Source: Porphyromonadaceae bacterium
GTDB lineage: Bacteria > Bacteroidota > Bacteroidia > Bacteroidales > UBA12481
Assembly (NCBI GenBank): GCA_007280905.1
Contig: QYQM01000147.1
Coordinates: forward strand, 1-56,607
Length of the DNA stretch: 56,607 bases
Direction: 5' to 3'
Shown here: in pieces, positions 19,193 to 27,639 of the stretch
How positions within the stretch are numbered: the first letter of the stretch is position 1
Layout: every line of letters starts with the position of its first letter
Made by a program: the position numbers and the translations under genes
The notes under the pieces: generated by a model
Told to the model about the DNA's origin: nothing
Database searches by the model: none
The model's input: the letters and a program-made list of their open reading frames with translations, nothing else

Positions 19193-20692
19193 ATGAAATT
19201 ACCCAAATCCGTTAATAACCGGCTCTCCATGACAGGTGCCATTGTGGCTTTTGTCAGCCTGATGTTTATCCTGTTCTTCTACACCCTAAGCATTTTCTAT
19301 CAGCAGGGAAGTTCCTATCTGGGTCTCTTTACCTATATCATTCTTCCTGCATTTCTGATACTCGGACTGATCCTGATCCCGATCGGAATGATTTTAAAGA
19401 TGCAGAGAATGAAACGCGGTGTCGAACCTCTTGAGGGAAAACTCTGGATGATCGACTTCACCGACAGGCGTCACCGGAATGCCACTTTGGTTTTTGCTTT
19501 TGGAACCGTTGTTTTGGTATTTCTAACCGGTATTGGAAGTTACGAAGCATTTAATTATAGCGAATCGGTCAAGTTCTGCGGCATCACCTGTCATAAAGTG
19601 ATGGAACCCGAACATACCGCCTACCAAAATTCAGAACATGCAAATGTAAAGTGCGTGGAGTGCCATGTTGGAGAAGGTGCCGGGTGGTATGTGAGATCCA
19701 AACTTTCCGGGCTCCGCCAGGTTTGGGCAGTTACGACCAACAGCTACCCACATCCTATCCAAACCCCGATCGCCAATTTGCGACCGGCCCGTGAAACCTG
19801 CGAAAAATGCCATTGGCCCGAGAAATTCTATTCCGCTAAAATGGTATCAGAAAAACATTATCTCGCAGATTCAGCCAATACAGAATGGGACATCGATCTC
19901 CGGATGAAAATTGCTGCATCGCACAGCGCCTTGGGTAACTCTGCCGGGATTCACTGGCACATCAATCCGAATATCAAAATTGAATATATCGATCCGGCCA
20001 ACGACCGCGAGGCTTTACCCTGGGTGCGAAGTATAAACAAACTAACCGGTGACACCACCCTTTTCCAGGATACCGAAGCCCCGATCACCGATTCCGCCCT
20101 TCGTGTCGCCATACCGCGTACCATGGACTGCATGGACTGCCATACCCGCCCATCCCATAAATACCGTTCTCCCAGCGTGTTCATTGATAATGGTATTTCA
20201 TCCGGTGATATTCCGGTAACCCTGCCAATGATCAAGAAAGTAGCAATGGATATCCTGACTCCTGCCTGGGAAAACCGTCAGATCGCGCATGACACGATCC
20301 GGAAATATGTTGAAACCTTTTATAAAAACACCTATCCCGATATTTTAGCCAATCATAAACCAGATATTGAAAAGGCGATAACAGGCATGATATCAGGCTA
20401 TTCCAAAAATATTTTCCCGGAGATGAAGGCCACCTGGGAAGCTTATCCCGATCATATCGGACATATTGATGCGGGCGGATGCTTCAGGTGCCATAACGGT
20501 AAACATTCCAGCTCATCCGGCAAGGTGATCTCACGTGATTGTAACCTCTGTCATAACATTATGACTCAAGGCACCCCCGGCCAAGAAGAAATCGCCCCAT
20601 TCAACGGAGCCCTCGAATTCAAGCATCCGGTGGATATCGATAACGCATGGAAGGAGATGGCGTGCGCCGAGTGCCACAAAAAGCTTTACTAA
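19193..20692 (+). CDS. Seven-heme membrane cytochrome c, NapC/NirT-related
   Basis: 499 residues from ATG 19193 (MKLPKSVNNRLS); the frame extends upstream to 19025 only through repeat B. Three hydrophobic segments come first (about residues 12-40, 45-75 and 98-120). Then come seven heme motifs: one CxxxCH (CGITCH) and six CxxCH (CVECH, CEKCH, CMDCH, CFRCH, CNLCH, CAECH). NapC/NirT-type proteins pass electrons from membrane quinol to periplasmic reductases. No reductase partner is adjacent, and a canonical NapC has one anchor and four hemes, so this is a larger variant. Attachment of seven hemes needs a cytochrome maturation system outside the window. The gene ends directly before heptad repeat A. 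Confidence 0.88.
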   Translation: MKLPKSVNNRLSMTGAIVAFVSLMFILFFYTLSIFYQQGSSYLGLFTYIILPAFLILGLILIPIGMILKMQRMKRGVEPLEGKLWMIDFTDRRHRNATLVFAFGTVVLVFLTGIGSYEAFNYSESVKFCGITCHKVMEPEHTAYQNSEHANVKCVECHVGEGAGWYVRSKLSGLRQVWAVTTNSYPHPIQTPIANLRPARETCEKCHWPEKFYSAKMVSEKHYLADSANTEWDIDLRMKIAASHSALGNSAGIHWHINPNIKIEYIDPANDREALPWVRSINKLTGDTTLFQDTEAPITDSALRVAIPRTMDCMDCHTRPSHKYRSPSVFIDNGISSGDIPVTLPMIKKVAMDILTPAWENRQIAHDTIRKYVETFYKNTYPDILANHKPDIEKAITGMISGYSKNIFPEMKATWEAYPDHIGHIDAGGCFRCHNGKHSSSSGKVISRDCNLCHNIMTQGTPGQEEIAPFNGALEFKHPVDIDNAWKEMACAECHKKLY

Positions 20693-20832
20693 GGCTCAGG
20701 GCTCAAGGCTCAAGGCTCAAGTAAGGAATAAGTAATAAACAAGAAAGGCTGAAGTGGCTCACCCGCCCTTCAGCCTTTGTCCATCTTTATACTTTTCCCC
20801 TACTTGAGCCTTGAGCCTTGAGCCTTGAGCCT
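20693..20832. repeat. Heptad repeat A with nested hairpin, between convergent genes
   Basis: The left arm (20693-20723) is a run of GGCTCAA heptads ending in GTA. The right arm (20801-20832) is the reverse complement, TACTTGAGCC and further TTGAGCC units. Inside lies a perfect 11-bp hairpin: AAAGGCTGAAG at 20744-20754 and CTTCAGCCTTT at 20768-20778. The element fills almost the whole gap between the stops of the cytochrome and the activase gene, so it is likely to act as a bidirectional terminator. Confidence 0.85.
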
Positions 20833-20836
20833 TCCT

Positions 20837-21751
20837 TCATCCTCCTACTGCCGCAATGAGCCCATATTCTCCGAAAATCCTGATAGCCATTTCGATGTCC
20901 CCGACAGCCGGTTCTTCCATTTCTCCATTGTTGTATTCCTGGCCGAGCTTGTCGTATTTGTGGATGGCAACATTATGGTAGGGAAGCAGGCTGACCAACT
21001 TCTTTTCGCCTGGCAGGGAGGCAACAAATTCAGCAGATTGCCGGATGTTGCCGTTATCGGCATTCACTCCTTTAATTAACGGTATCCGGATATTGATGTT
21101 GGCACCCGTATCAGCCAGGATTTTGAGATTTTCCAGAATCTTATCGTTAGTTACCCCGGTGAACTTTTTATGTCTTTCCGGATCCATCATCTTCAGATCA
21201 TACAGGAACAGATCGGTCCGTTTTGCAACTTCAAGCAAGGTTTCTGTTTTGCTTAAGCCCGCGGTATCAACCGCCCGGTGGATCCCTTCCTTACCGCATG
21301 CATCGAGCAGTTCAATCAGGAAGTCCGACTGCATCATGGGTTCGCCTCCAGAAATGGTTACCCCGCCTTCCGATTGATCCATCATCACCGTTTCGCGGCG
21401 GATCACCTTCATGACCTCCTCCACCGTTACCGGTTTCCCCGACATCTCCGTAGCCTTCGCGGGACACACATCGGCACAGATGCCGCACAAATCGCAGGTA
21501 TACGTATCGGTTTTAATCCCTTCAGATGTAAGCGTTAAGGCACCTTTTGGGCAATTCTCCACACACGTTCCGCACCCGATGCATTTCGCTTTCGAATACA
21601 GCTTTTGCACCCGCGGCGATATTCCCTCCGGATTATGGCACCATGCACAACTCAGCGGACAACCCTTCAAAAAAATGGTGATCCTTATGCCAGGTCCATC
21701 ATTGATGCTGTAAGGCTTTGTATCGAAGATGAGTGCAGAGTGGTTATTCAT
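20837..21751 (-). CDS. Glycyl radical enzyme activase (radical SAM)
   Basis: 304 residues from ATG at 21751 (MNNHSALIFDTK). An in-frame ATG at 21781 would add ten residues not usual for the family. The radical SAM motif is CPLSCAWC (Cx3Cx2C). Two ferredoxin-type clusters follow, CIGCGTCVENCP and CDLCGICADVCP, as in the larger activases of the non-PFL glycyl radical enzymes. 'VTISGGEPMMQ' and 'HRAVDTAGL' are further family motifs. It uses SAM to place the radical on the C-terminal glycine of the partner enzyme encoded just upstream on the same strand (152 bases apart), so the two form an operon. Confidence 0.92.
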   Translation of the reverse strand: MNNHSALIFDTKPYSINDGPGIRITIFLKGCPLSCAWCHNPEGISPRVQKLYSKAKCIGCGTCVENCPKGALTLTSEGIKTDTYTCDLCGICADVCPAKATEMSGKPVTVEEVMKVIRRETVMMDQSEGGVTISGGEPMMQSDFLIELLDACGKEGIHRAVDTAGLSKTETLLEVAKRTDLFLYDLKMMDPERHKKFTGVTNDKILENLKILADTGANINIRIPLIKGVNADNGNIRQSAEFVASLPGEKKLVSLLPYHNVAIHKYDKLGQEYNNGEMEEPAVGDIEMAIRIFGEYGLIAAVGG

Positions 21752-21903
21752 GGTAGTGATGTGCTGATTAAAGAAAGCCATGAATTAGATGATGTGTTGA
21801 TTTATTGATTTTGTTTGCCATAGTGTTTTTAAAAGAAAAGTACTTCATAACGATATTGAAAATATAATCACGATCCACGCTAATCTCTTATAATCAGCAC
21901 ATC

Positions 21904-24369
21904 TTAGAAGGCTTCGTTTTGAGTTCGATCGATTACTTCTTGTTGGAGATCTTCATTCATATCATTGAAGTAGTCGCTGTAACCGGCCATCCGTACGAGA
22001 AGATCCTTGTACTCTTCGGGATGTTTCTGGGCCATCTTAAGTGTAGCTGTATCCACAATATTGAACTGAACATGGTGGCCTCCGAGTGTAAAATAACTCC
22101 GGATGAGCTGTCCGAGTCGGGCAACATCCTGCTCGCGCTTCAACAGACCGGGCAGAAAGCGCAGGTTCAGCAACGTACCGCCCGATTTGGTCTGATCAAG
22201 CTTGGAGAGCGACCGGATAACGGCTGTCGGGCCATGAGTGTCGCATCCATGGGAGGGAGAAGTACCGTCGGAAATGGATTTACCCGCAAACCGGCCATTC
22301 GGCGTAGCTCCCATTACCTTGCCAAAATAGATATGACAGGTGGTAGAGAGCATATTCAGATGGAAAGTTTCCCCTTTGGTATTAGGCTTGCCGTCGATGG
22401 TTTTATACAGATCATTATAAACCCTTAAAGCAATGGAATCGGCATATTCATCATCATTACCGAAAAATGGGGTCCGGTTCAGAATGAATTGCCGCAGCTT
22501 CTCCTCACCTTTAAAATTCTTAGCCATAGCAGCCAGAATTTCATCCATGCTATGTGTCTTATCTTCAAACACATGCTTTTTGAGAGTGGTCATGCTATCC
22601 GTTACCGTGCCTAAACCGGTGCATTGTATATAATTGGTATTGTAACGCGGACCGCCATTGTAATAATCCCTGCCCTTTTTAATGCAATCATCGATCACCA
22701 CGGAAAGGAACGGAGCCGGGGCGTATTTGGCAAACATCCGATCGATATAGTTACTTACCCTGACTTTTTGATCTACAATAAAATTGAGCTGTTTCAGGAA
22801 AGCCTGATAGAGTTCCTCGAAATCTTTAAAATCACGCGGATCCCCACAATCGATACCAGGCACCTTTCCGGTTACCGGATCGATACCGCGATTTAAAGTA
22901 ACCTCAAGAACTTTGGGCACATTGAGATAGCCGGTCAGTAAAAAAGCTTCTTTACCAAATGCCCCCACCTCAATACATCCGCTACATCCTCCTTCGCGGG
23001 CATCAGTAATTGATTTTCCCATCCCGATCATCTCCATAATATAGGCTTCGGGATTGAAAACCGATGGATATCCGTGTCCCTGCCGGATCACGTGGCACGC
23101 TGCATTCAGAAACCGGTCGGGCGTTTTGGCACTGATATGCACCGAGTTGCCGGGCTGCAGGATATGGAGTTCCTCCACCACCTCAAGCAGGATATAGGAA
23201 ACCTCGCTTACTCCATCCGATCCGTCGGGCTTAACTCCGCCAATGTTGATGTTGGTAAAATCGTTATAGGTACTGCTCTCGCGGGCAGTTATCCCAACTT
23301 TGGGGGGTGCCGGGTGGTTGTTCACCTTGATCCAGAAGCAGGAGATCAGCTCCTTGGCTTCGTCACGGGTCAATTTTCCTTCGGCAATCTCCCGTTCATA
23401 AAACGGAGCCAGGTGCTGATCGAAATGGCCCGGGTTCATGGCATCCCAGCCGTTCAGTTCGGTGATAATACCCAGATGCACAAACCAATACATCTGGATG
23501 GCTTCCCAAAAAGTCCGCGGGGCGTGGGACGGAACCCAGCGACACACTTCGGCTATCCTAAGTAGCTCCTCCTTTCTTTTCGGGTCTTTCTCTCTTTTCG
23601 CTCTCTTCCCGGCTATGTCAGCATGCCGATTGGCAAATACGATAACGGCATCACAAGAGATATCCATCGCTTTCAGCTCTTCGGCCTGATCAGTAGTTTC
23701 CGGATCATTCAGATAATCAAGTGAATCCAGCTGGATTTTGATCTCTTTTTTAAAGTCAAGCATTCCCTTGCGGTAGATTTTCCCGTCGAGAACGGTGTGC
23801 CCCGGGGCGCGCTGTTCCATAAATTCAGTAAACAAACCTGATTCGTAGGCCCTGCGCCACTCATCGGGCACATGGTTGAAGATCCGCTCACGCATGGTGC
23901 GTCCCTGCCAGTAAGGGATCACCTCTTTTTCGTAGATCCCCATATCCGCAGCATCCACGTGATATCTCTGCTGTTCACGGGTGTTCAATACGTGAAAATC
24001 CTCCACAGAATGGCAGTTTAATTCAGGGAAGGTAGGCACTGCTTTGGGTTTCGGACCGCGTTCACCAACGATCAGTTCATCTTCCCCGATATAGATCGTC
24101 TTTTTCTCACAATGATCCAGAAACTGCATGGCTCTCATAACCGGTACCGAATACTTGCCGTTATTGGCCTTGTAAAATGCCGTCTGATGCAATGCCCGCT
24201 CAATGGTGATCGACGGCCCGGTTTCAAAGCTGAGTTTCCGCAGTCGCTGAACCCGCTCGTTCATGCCCGGACCGATCGCATGCGGTTTCGGGATGTAAAA
24301 ATTGCCCTCGGCGTTGGGCTGACGCTCGGGGAGGCTGGCAGGGGCGATATCTAGTTGAGACTGTTTCAT
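21904..24369 (-). CDS. Glycyl radical enzyme, most like trans-4-hydroxy-L-proline dehydratase (HypD)
   Basis: 821 residues, the usual length. The thiyl-radical loop is GGCSGCIEVG (Cys465, Glu467). The C-terminal glycyl radical motif is VRMAGYSDYF with Gly796. The protein lacks the GCVEP context of choline, isethionate and propanediol enzymes. From memory of HypD, long matching stretches include 'EFMEQRAPGHTV', 'QMYWFVHLGI.TELN.WDA', 'PAPPKVGIT', 'TSGC.E.G..GKEA..LTGY' and 'LPTTCHIYFG'-like text. HypD makes pyrroline-5-carboxylate from hydroxyproline; a P5C reductase would be expected but is not in the window. Its loop differs slightly from HypD (SGCVETG), so arylacetate-decarboxylase-like or new chemistry is possible. 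Anaerobic enzyme, oxygen-sensitive. Confidence 0.82.
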   Translation of the reverse strand: MKQSQLDIAPASLPERQPNAEGNFYIPKPHAIGPGMNERVQRLRKLSFETGPSITIERALHQTAFYKANNGKYSVPVMRAMQFLDHCEKKTIYIGEDELIVGERGPKPKAVPTFPELNCHSVEDFHVLNTREQQRYHVDAADMGIYEKEVIPYWQGRTMRERIFNHVPDEWRRAYESGLFTEFMEQRAPGHTVLDGKIYRKGMLDFKKEIKIQLDSLDYLNDPETTDQAEELKAMDISCDAVIVFANRHADIAGKRAKREKDPKRKEELLRIAEVCRWVPSHAPRTFWEAIQMYWFVHLGIITELNGWDAMNPGHFDQHLAPFYEREIAEGKLTRDEAKELISCFWIKVNNHPAPPKVGITARESSTYNDFTNINIGGVKPDGSDGVSEVSYILLEVVEELHILQPGNSVHISAKTPDRFLNAACHVIRQGHGYPSVFNPEAYIMEMIGMGKSITDAREGGCSGCIEVGAFGKEAFLLTGYLNVPKVLEVTLNRGIDPVTGKVPGIDCGDPRDFKDFEELYQAFLKQLNFIVDQKVRVSNYIDRMFAKYAPAPFLSVVIDDCIKKGRDYYNGGPRYNTNYIQCTGLGTVTDSMTTLKKHVFEDKTHSMDEILAAMAKNFKGEEKLRQFILNRTPFFGNDDEYADSIALRVYNDLYKTIDGKPNTKGETFHLNMLSTTCHIYFGKVMGATPNGRFAGKSISDGTSPSHGCDTHGPTAVIRSLSKLDQTKSGGTLLNLRFLPGLLKREQDVARLGQLIRSYFTLGGHHVQFNIVDTATLKMAQKHPEEYKDLLVRMAGYSDYFNDMNEDLQQEVIDRTQNEAF

Positions 24370-24392
24370 CGTTGAATTAGATAAGTAAGTTA

Positions 24393-24424
24393 GGGAAAAG
24401 GTTCCCGCCTTCGCGGGAATGACA
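24393..24424. repeat. Repeat family B variant (TTCCCGCCTTCGCGGGAATGAC)
   Basis: A short hairpin, CCCGC/GCGGG, followed by AATGACAG, resembling the GTCATCCCCGC elements elsewhere in the window. It lies upstream of the glycyl radical enzyme start. Confidence 0.55.
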
Positions 24425-24579
24425 GAAGAAGTCAGACCATCAGGCAGTTGTAGAGGCAGCGGTAGGCCTTCAGAAGGGTGCTATGAAAAAAGGTTGCCAT
24501 AACTGCTACAAAGGTAACTCATAATGGGGTAAATCAAATTGCACTGCGGCAATTTTTTTGAAAGCTACAATGGGAGAGC

Positions 24580-24649
24580 GTTAAGAACGTAAAGAATGAA
24601 AAGATCGTGAGAACGATCTCAACCATCTTATCGTCTTCACGTTCTTAAC
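24580..24649. repeat. Inverted repeat GTTAAGAACGT / ACGTTCTTAAC
   Basis: Perfect 11-base arms at 24580-24590 and 24639-24649 with an inner GATCGT...ACGATC pairing. The arms share the GTTAAG text of repeat family E. It lies between two divergent genes, 54 bases before the DPP7-like ATG. A weak -7-like TATCTTTC follows near 24669. Nothing else is evident in the 24370-24702 gap. Confidence 0.6.
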
Positions 24650-24702
24650 CTTCTCAACGATTTTGTTTATCTTTCCTGCATTAAACAAATCGTATTAACA
24701 AT

Positions 24703-26853
24703 ATGAAAAGATTTACTTCTGTGTTATTGGGTATTGCCTTGCTATTCAGCTTGTCAGCTAAGGCCGACGAGGGGATGTGGCTGCTTCCGCTGATCCAGAA
24801 ACTGAATATCGGCAAGATGACCGAACTGGGCCTCCAGCTTTCGGCCGAGGATATTTACAGCGTGAACCATTCGAGCGTGAAAGATGCCATCCTGATCTTT
24901 GGCGGCGGTTGCACGGCTGAGGTCGTTTCACCTCAGGGACTCGTGCTGACCAACCACCATTGCGGGTATGGATCGATCCAGTACCATTCCACCGTGGAGC
25001 ATGATTATCTCACCGATGGATTCTGGGCAATGAGCAAAGGGGAGGAACTGTCTACCCCTAACCTTTCTGTGACTTTTCTGGATTACATCCAGGATGTTAC
25101 CGCCCGGATAAATGCCAAATTGACCGACGGAATGAGTGAAGCCGATCGTTCTGCTGCCATCCGCGATGAATCACAGAAAATCCAGTCGGAAATAAAAACC
25201 GATGAGTTCCATTCAGCTCGCGTTTCATCCTTTTTCGGTGGCAACCAATTCTTTTTGCTGGTTTATACCCAGTATCGTGATGTCCGCCTGGTTGGTGCTC
25301 CCCCGAGCTCAGTCGGTAAATTCGGTGCCGATACCGACAACTGGATGTGGCCCCGTCAAACCGGCGACTTTTCCGTTTTCCGCATCTATATGTCGCCCGA
25401 TGGCAACCCCGCCGGCTATTCAAAAGACAATGTGCCTTTGAAACCCAAGCACTACCTGCCGGTTTCGGTAAAAGGAGTGAAAGAGGGCGATTTTACGATG
25501 ATATTAGGTTATCCCGGAAGAACAACCCGCTACATGACCTCCTTTGAAGTGGAAGATGTGCTGAAGTACACACACCCGAACCGCATCAAAATCCGTGGTG
25601 CCAAACAGGAAATCATGCTGGCCGATATGCTGGCCGATCCGGAAGTTAAAATCCAGTATTCTTCAAAATACTCCGGTTCAACTAATTACTATAAAAAATC
25701 TATCGGTGAGTCTGCAGGTCTGAAACGCCTGAAAGTAGCCGACCGGAAAAAGGAATTGGAAGATCAGTTCACCAAATGGATCGCTCAGGATCCGGGTCTC
25801 CAGAAAAAATACGGCGATGCCTTGAGTCTCATAAAAACTTCAATCGAAGGTCGCGCTCCATATAATCATGTCAGTCAGTATTTTTCAGAATGTTTTAACC
25901 AGGGATCCGAAATCGTCGGATTGGCCGGTCGTCAGGGTGCGATGCTGAAAGGTCTGCTCGAAAGCGGTGCTGCAGCTAAAATCAAGGAAACTGCTCAAAA
26001 CATGAAGAAAAACATCGGGGGATTCTATAAAGATTATAACATGCCTACCGATAAAAAGGTAACGGCCGCCCTGATGCTTATGTTTAAGCAGGATATCGAC
26101 CCGGCCATGCAGCCGGATATCTATCAGCTGATTGATAAAAAATTCAAAGGAAGTACGGAATTATTTACCGAGAAAATGTTTGCTACTTCAATCTTTGCTG
26201 ACCAGGCAAAATTCGAAGCTTTCCTCGACAACCCAAGCCTGAAGGTTCTCGAAAAGGACCTCGCCTATATCGCAGCCTCGTCGATCAACAAAAAAAGTGA
26301 TGAGATCAGAGGCGAAATGGGAAAATTCATGTCCGATCTGGCTAAAGGCCAGCGCCTTTGGATCGACGGCCTGATGGCCATGGAGAAGGACCGGGTATTC
26401 TATCCGGATGCCAACTCTACCATGCGGTTGAGTTACGGCAGCGTGAAATCGTATGATCCGATGGACGCTGTTCATTATAAATATTTTACCACTCTCGACG
26501 GTGTGATGCAGAAGGAAGTCCCGGGCGACTGGGAATTCGATGTTCCGGCTAAACTTAAGGAACTCTACAAAGCCAAAGATTATGGCATATATGGCGAAGG
26601 CGGCGTGATGAAGATCGGTTTTATCTCCAATAACGATATCACAGGAGGTAACTCAGGCTCACCCGTTCTGAACGCCAAAGGCGAGCTCCTCGGACTAGCC
26701 TTCGATGGCAACTGGGAAGCCTTGAGCGGTGACATCGCTTTCGAACCCGATCTCCAACGCACTATCAGCGTGGATATCCGCTACGTTCTGTTCATCATGG
26801 ACAAATACGCAGGCGCAAAACACCTCGTGGACGAAATGACGCTTACGTACTAA
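24703..26853 (+). CDS. S46 family dipeptidyl peptidase, DPP7-like
   Basis: 716 residues, signal peptide about 1-21 (SLSAKA). The chymotrypsin-like triad is visible: His in VLTNHHCGYG (about residue 85), Asp in RQTGDFSVF (about 222) and Ser in GGNSGSPV (Ser651). The N-terminal region 'ADEGMWLLPLI' is the standard mature start, with the free amino-end recognition of the family. The residue 18 positions after the catalytic Ser is Gly669 (LAFDGNW). In DPP11 this site carries the Arg that selects acidic P1 residues, so Gly suggests a DPP7-like preference for hydrophobic P1. It works in the periplasm to release dipeptides from protein. Confidence 0.93.
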   Translation: MKRFTSVLLGIALLFSLSAKADEGMWLLPLIQKLNIGKMTELGLQLSAEDIYSVNHSSVKDAILIFGGGCTAEVVSPQGLVLTNHHCGYGSIQYHSTVEHDYLTDGFWAMSKGEELSTPNLSVTFLDYIQDVTARINAKLTDGMSEADRSAAIRDESQKIQSEIKTDEFHSARVSSFFGGNQFFLLVYTQYRDVRLVGAPPSSVGKFGADTDNWMWPRQTGDFSVFRIYMSPDGNPAGYSKDNVPLKPKHYLPVSVKGVKEGDFTMILGYPGRTTRYMTSFEVEDVLKYTHPNRIKIRGAKQEIMLADMLADPEVKIQYSSKYSGSTNYYKKSIGESAGLKRLKVADRKKELEDQFTKWIAQDPGLQKKYGDALSLIKTSIEGRAPYNHVSQYFSECFNQGSEIVGLAGRQGAMLKGLLESGAAAKIKETAQNMKKNIGGFYKDYNMPTDKKVTAALMLMFKQDIDPAMQPDIYQLIDKKFKGSTELFTEKMFATSIFADQAKFEAFLDNPSLKVLEKDLAYIAASSINKKSDEIRGEMGKFMSDLAKGQRLWIDGLMAMEKDRVFYPDANSTMRLSYGSVKSYDPMDAVHYKYFTTLDGVMQKEVPGDWEFDVPAKLKELYKAKDYGIYGEGGVMKIGFISNNDITGGNSGSPVLNAKGELLGLAFDGNWEALSGDIAFEPDLQRTISVDIRYVLFIMDKYAGAKHLVDEMTLTY

Positions 26854-26854
26854 A

Positions 26855-26990
26855 AGGCACAAGGCTCAAGGCACAAGGCACAAGGCACAAGGCTCAAGGC
26901 TCAAGGCACAAGTAAGTATAAAGGAAAAAGGCTGAAGAGGTGATACACTTCAGCCTTTCGCCTTTACTTAAGCCTTGAGCCTTGTGCCTT
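26855..26990. repeat. Heptad repeat A with nested hairpin, second copy
   Basis: The left arm (26855-26913) is a run of AAGGCAC/AAGGCTC heptads. The right arm (26965-26990) is the complementary AAGCCTTGAGCCTTGTGCC text. The inner hairpin is AAAGGCTGAAG at 26927-26937 with CTTCAGCCTTT at 26948-26958, the same 11-bp stem as at 20744-20778. The right arm supplies the -33-like TTG of the next promoter. Confidence 0.85.
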
Positions 26991-27003
26991 TTTTCTACCT
27001 TTG
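26975..27003 (+). promoter_or_regulatory. Promoter of the MarC-family gene
   Basis: TTG at 26975-26977, an 18-base spacer and TACCTTTG at 26996-27003. The ATG at 27008 follows after four bases, so the mRNA is essentially leaderless. The promoter overlaps the right arm of repeat A. Confidence 0.65.
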
Positions 27004-27007
27004 TGCC

Positions 27008-27589
27008 ATGAAAATCAATCTCGTCGATATCCTTTCCATCTTCATGGTGCTGTTCGCCGTGATCGATATTTTCGGCAGCATCCCGATTATTTTAAGCATT
27101 AAGCACAAAGGCGGAAAGATCAAGGCCGGTCAGGCTACCCTGGTTTCATTTGCCGTATTGCTGGCCTTTTTGATTGTCGGGGAAAAAATCCTGGGATTAT
27201 TCGGTGTGGATGTCTCCTCCTTCGCTATTGCAGGTTCATTTATCATCTTTATCCTGGCCTTTGAGATGATCCTCGGACACGAATTCTTCAAGAATGACAC
27301 ACCCGAGGGAGCCTCAATCGTTCCCATCGCCTTTCCCCTGATTGCCGGTGCAGGTGCCATTACCACCCTGATCTCATTGCGTTCACAATACGATCACCTT
27401 AACATCATCATCGCCCTGATAATGAATATGATAGTGGTATATATAGTACTAAAGGCCACCTATCGGTTTGAACGCTTCCTCGGACCCACCGGTCTCATGA
27501 TCGTGAAAAAGTTTTTCGGAATTATCCTTCTGGCAATCGCTATAAAGCTGTTCGTGGCTAATACCGGGATCAAAATAGGAGTGCACTAG
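27008..27589 (+). CDS. MarC family integral membrane protein
   Basis: 193 residues from ATG 27008; the promoter excludes the upstream TTG at 26975. Six hydrophobic segments fit the family. Signature stretches are 'VIDIFGSIPIILSI' in the first segment, 'FIIFILAFEMILG' and 'VPIAFPLIAGAGAITTLI'. MarC proteins lie in the inner membrane. The name came from antibiotic-resistance loci, but the transport role remains unproven. It is preceded by a strong repeat hairpin and its own promoter, so it is independent of the peptidase gene. Confidence 0.9.
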   Translation: MKINLVDILSIFMVLFAVIDIFGSIPIILSIKHKGGKIKAGQATLVSFAVLLAFLIVGEKILGLFGVDVSSFAIAGSFIIFILAFEMILGHEFFKNDTPEGASIVPIAFPLIAGAGAITTLISLRSQYDHLNIIIALIMNMIVVYIVLKATYRFERFLGPTGLMIVKKFFGIILLAIAIKLFVANTGIKIGVH

Positions 27590-27639
27590 GAGACACTGAA
27601 ATCCATAGCTTTGTAAGGTTGAATCTTTATTGAGGAATC

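Noticed and set aside
20693-20832. Heptad arrays as a CRISPR
   Set aside because: Units are seven bases with no spacers, arranged as an inverted repeat; no cas gene nearby.
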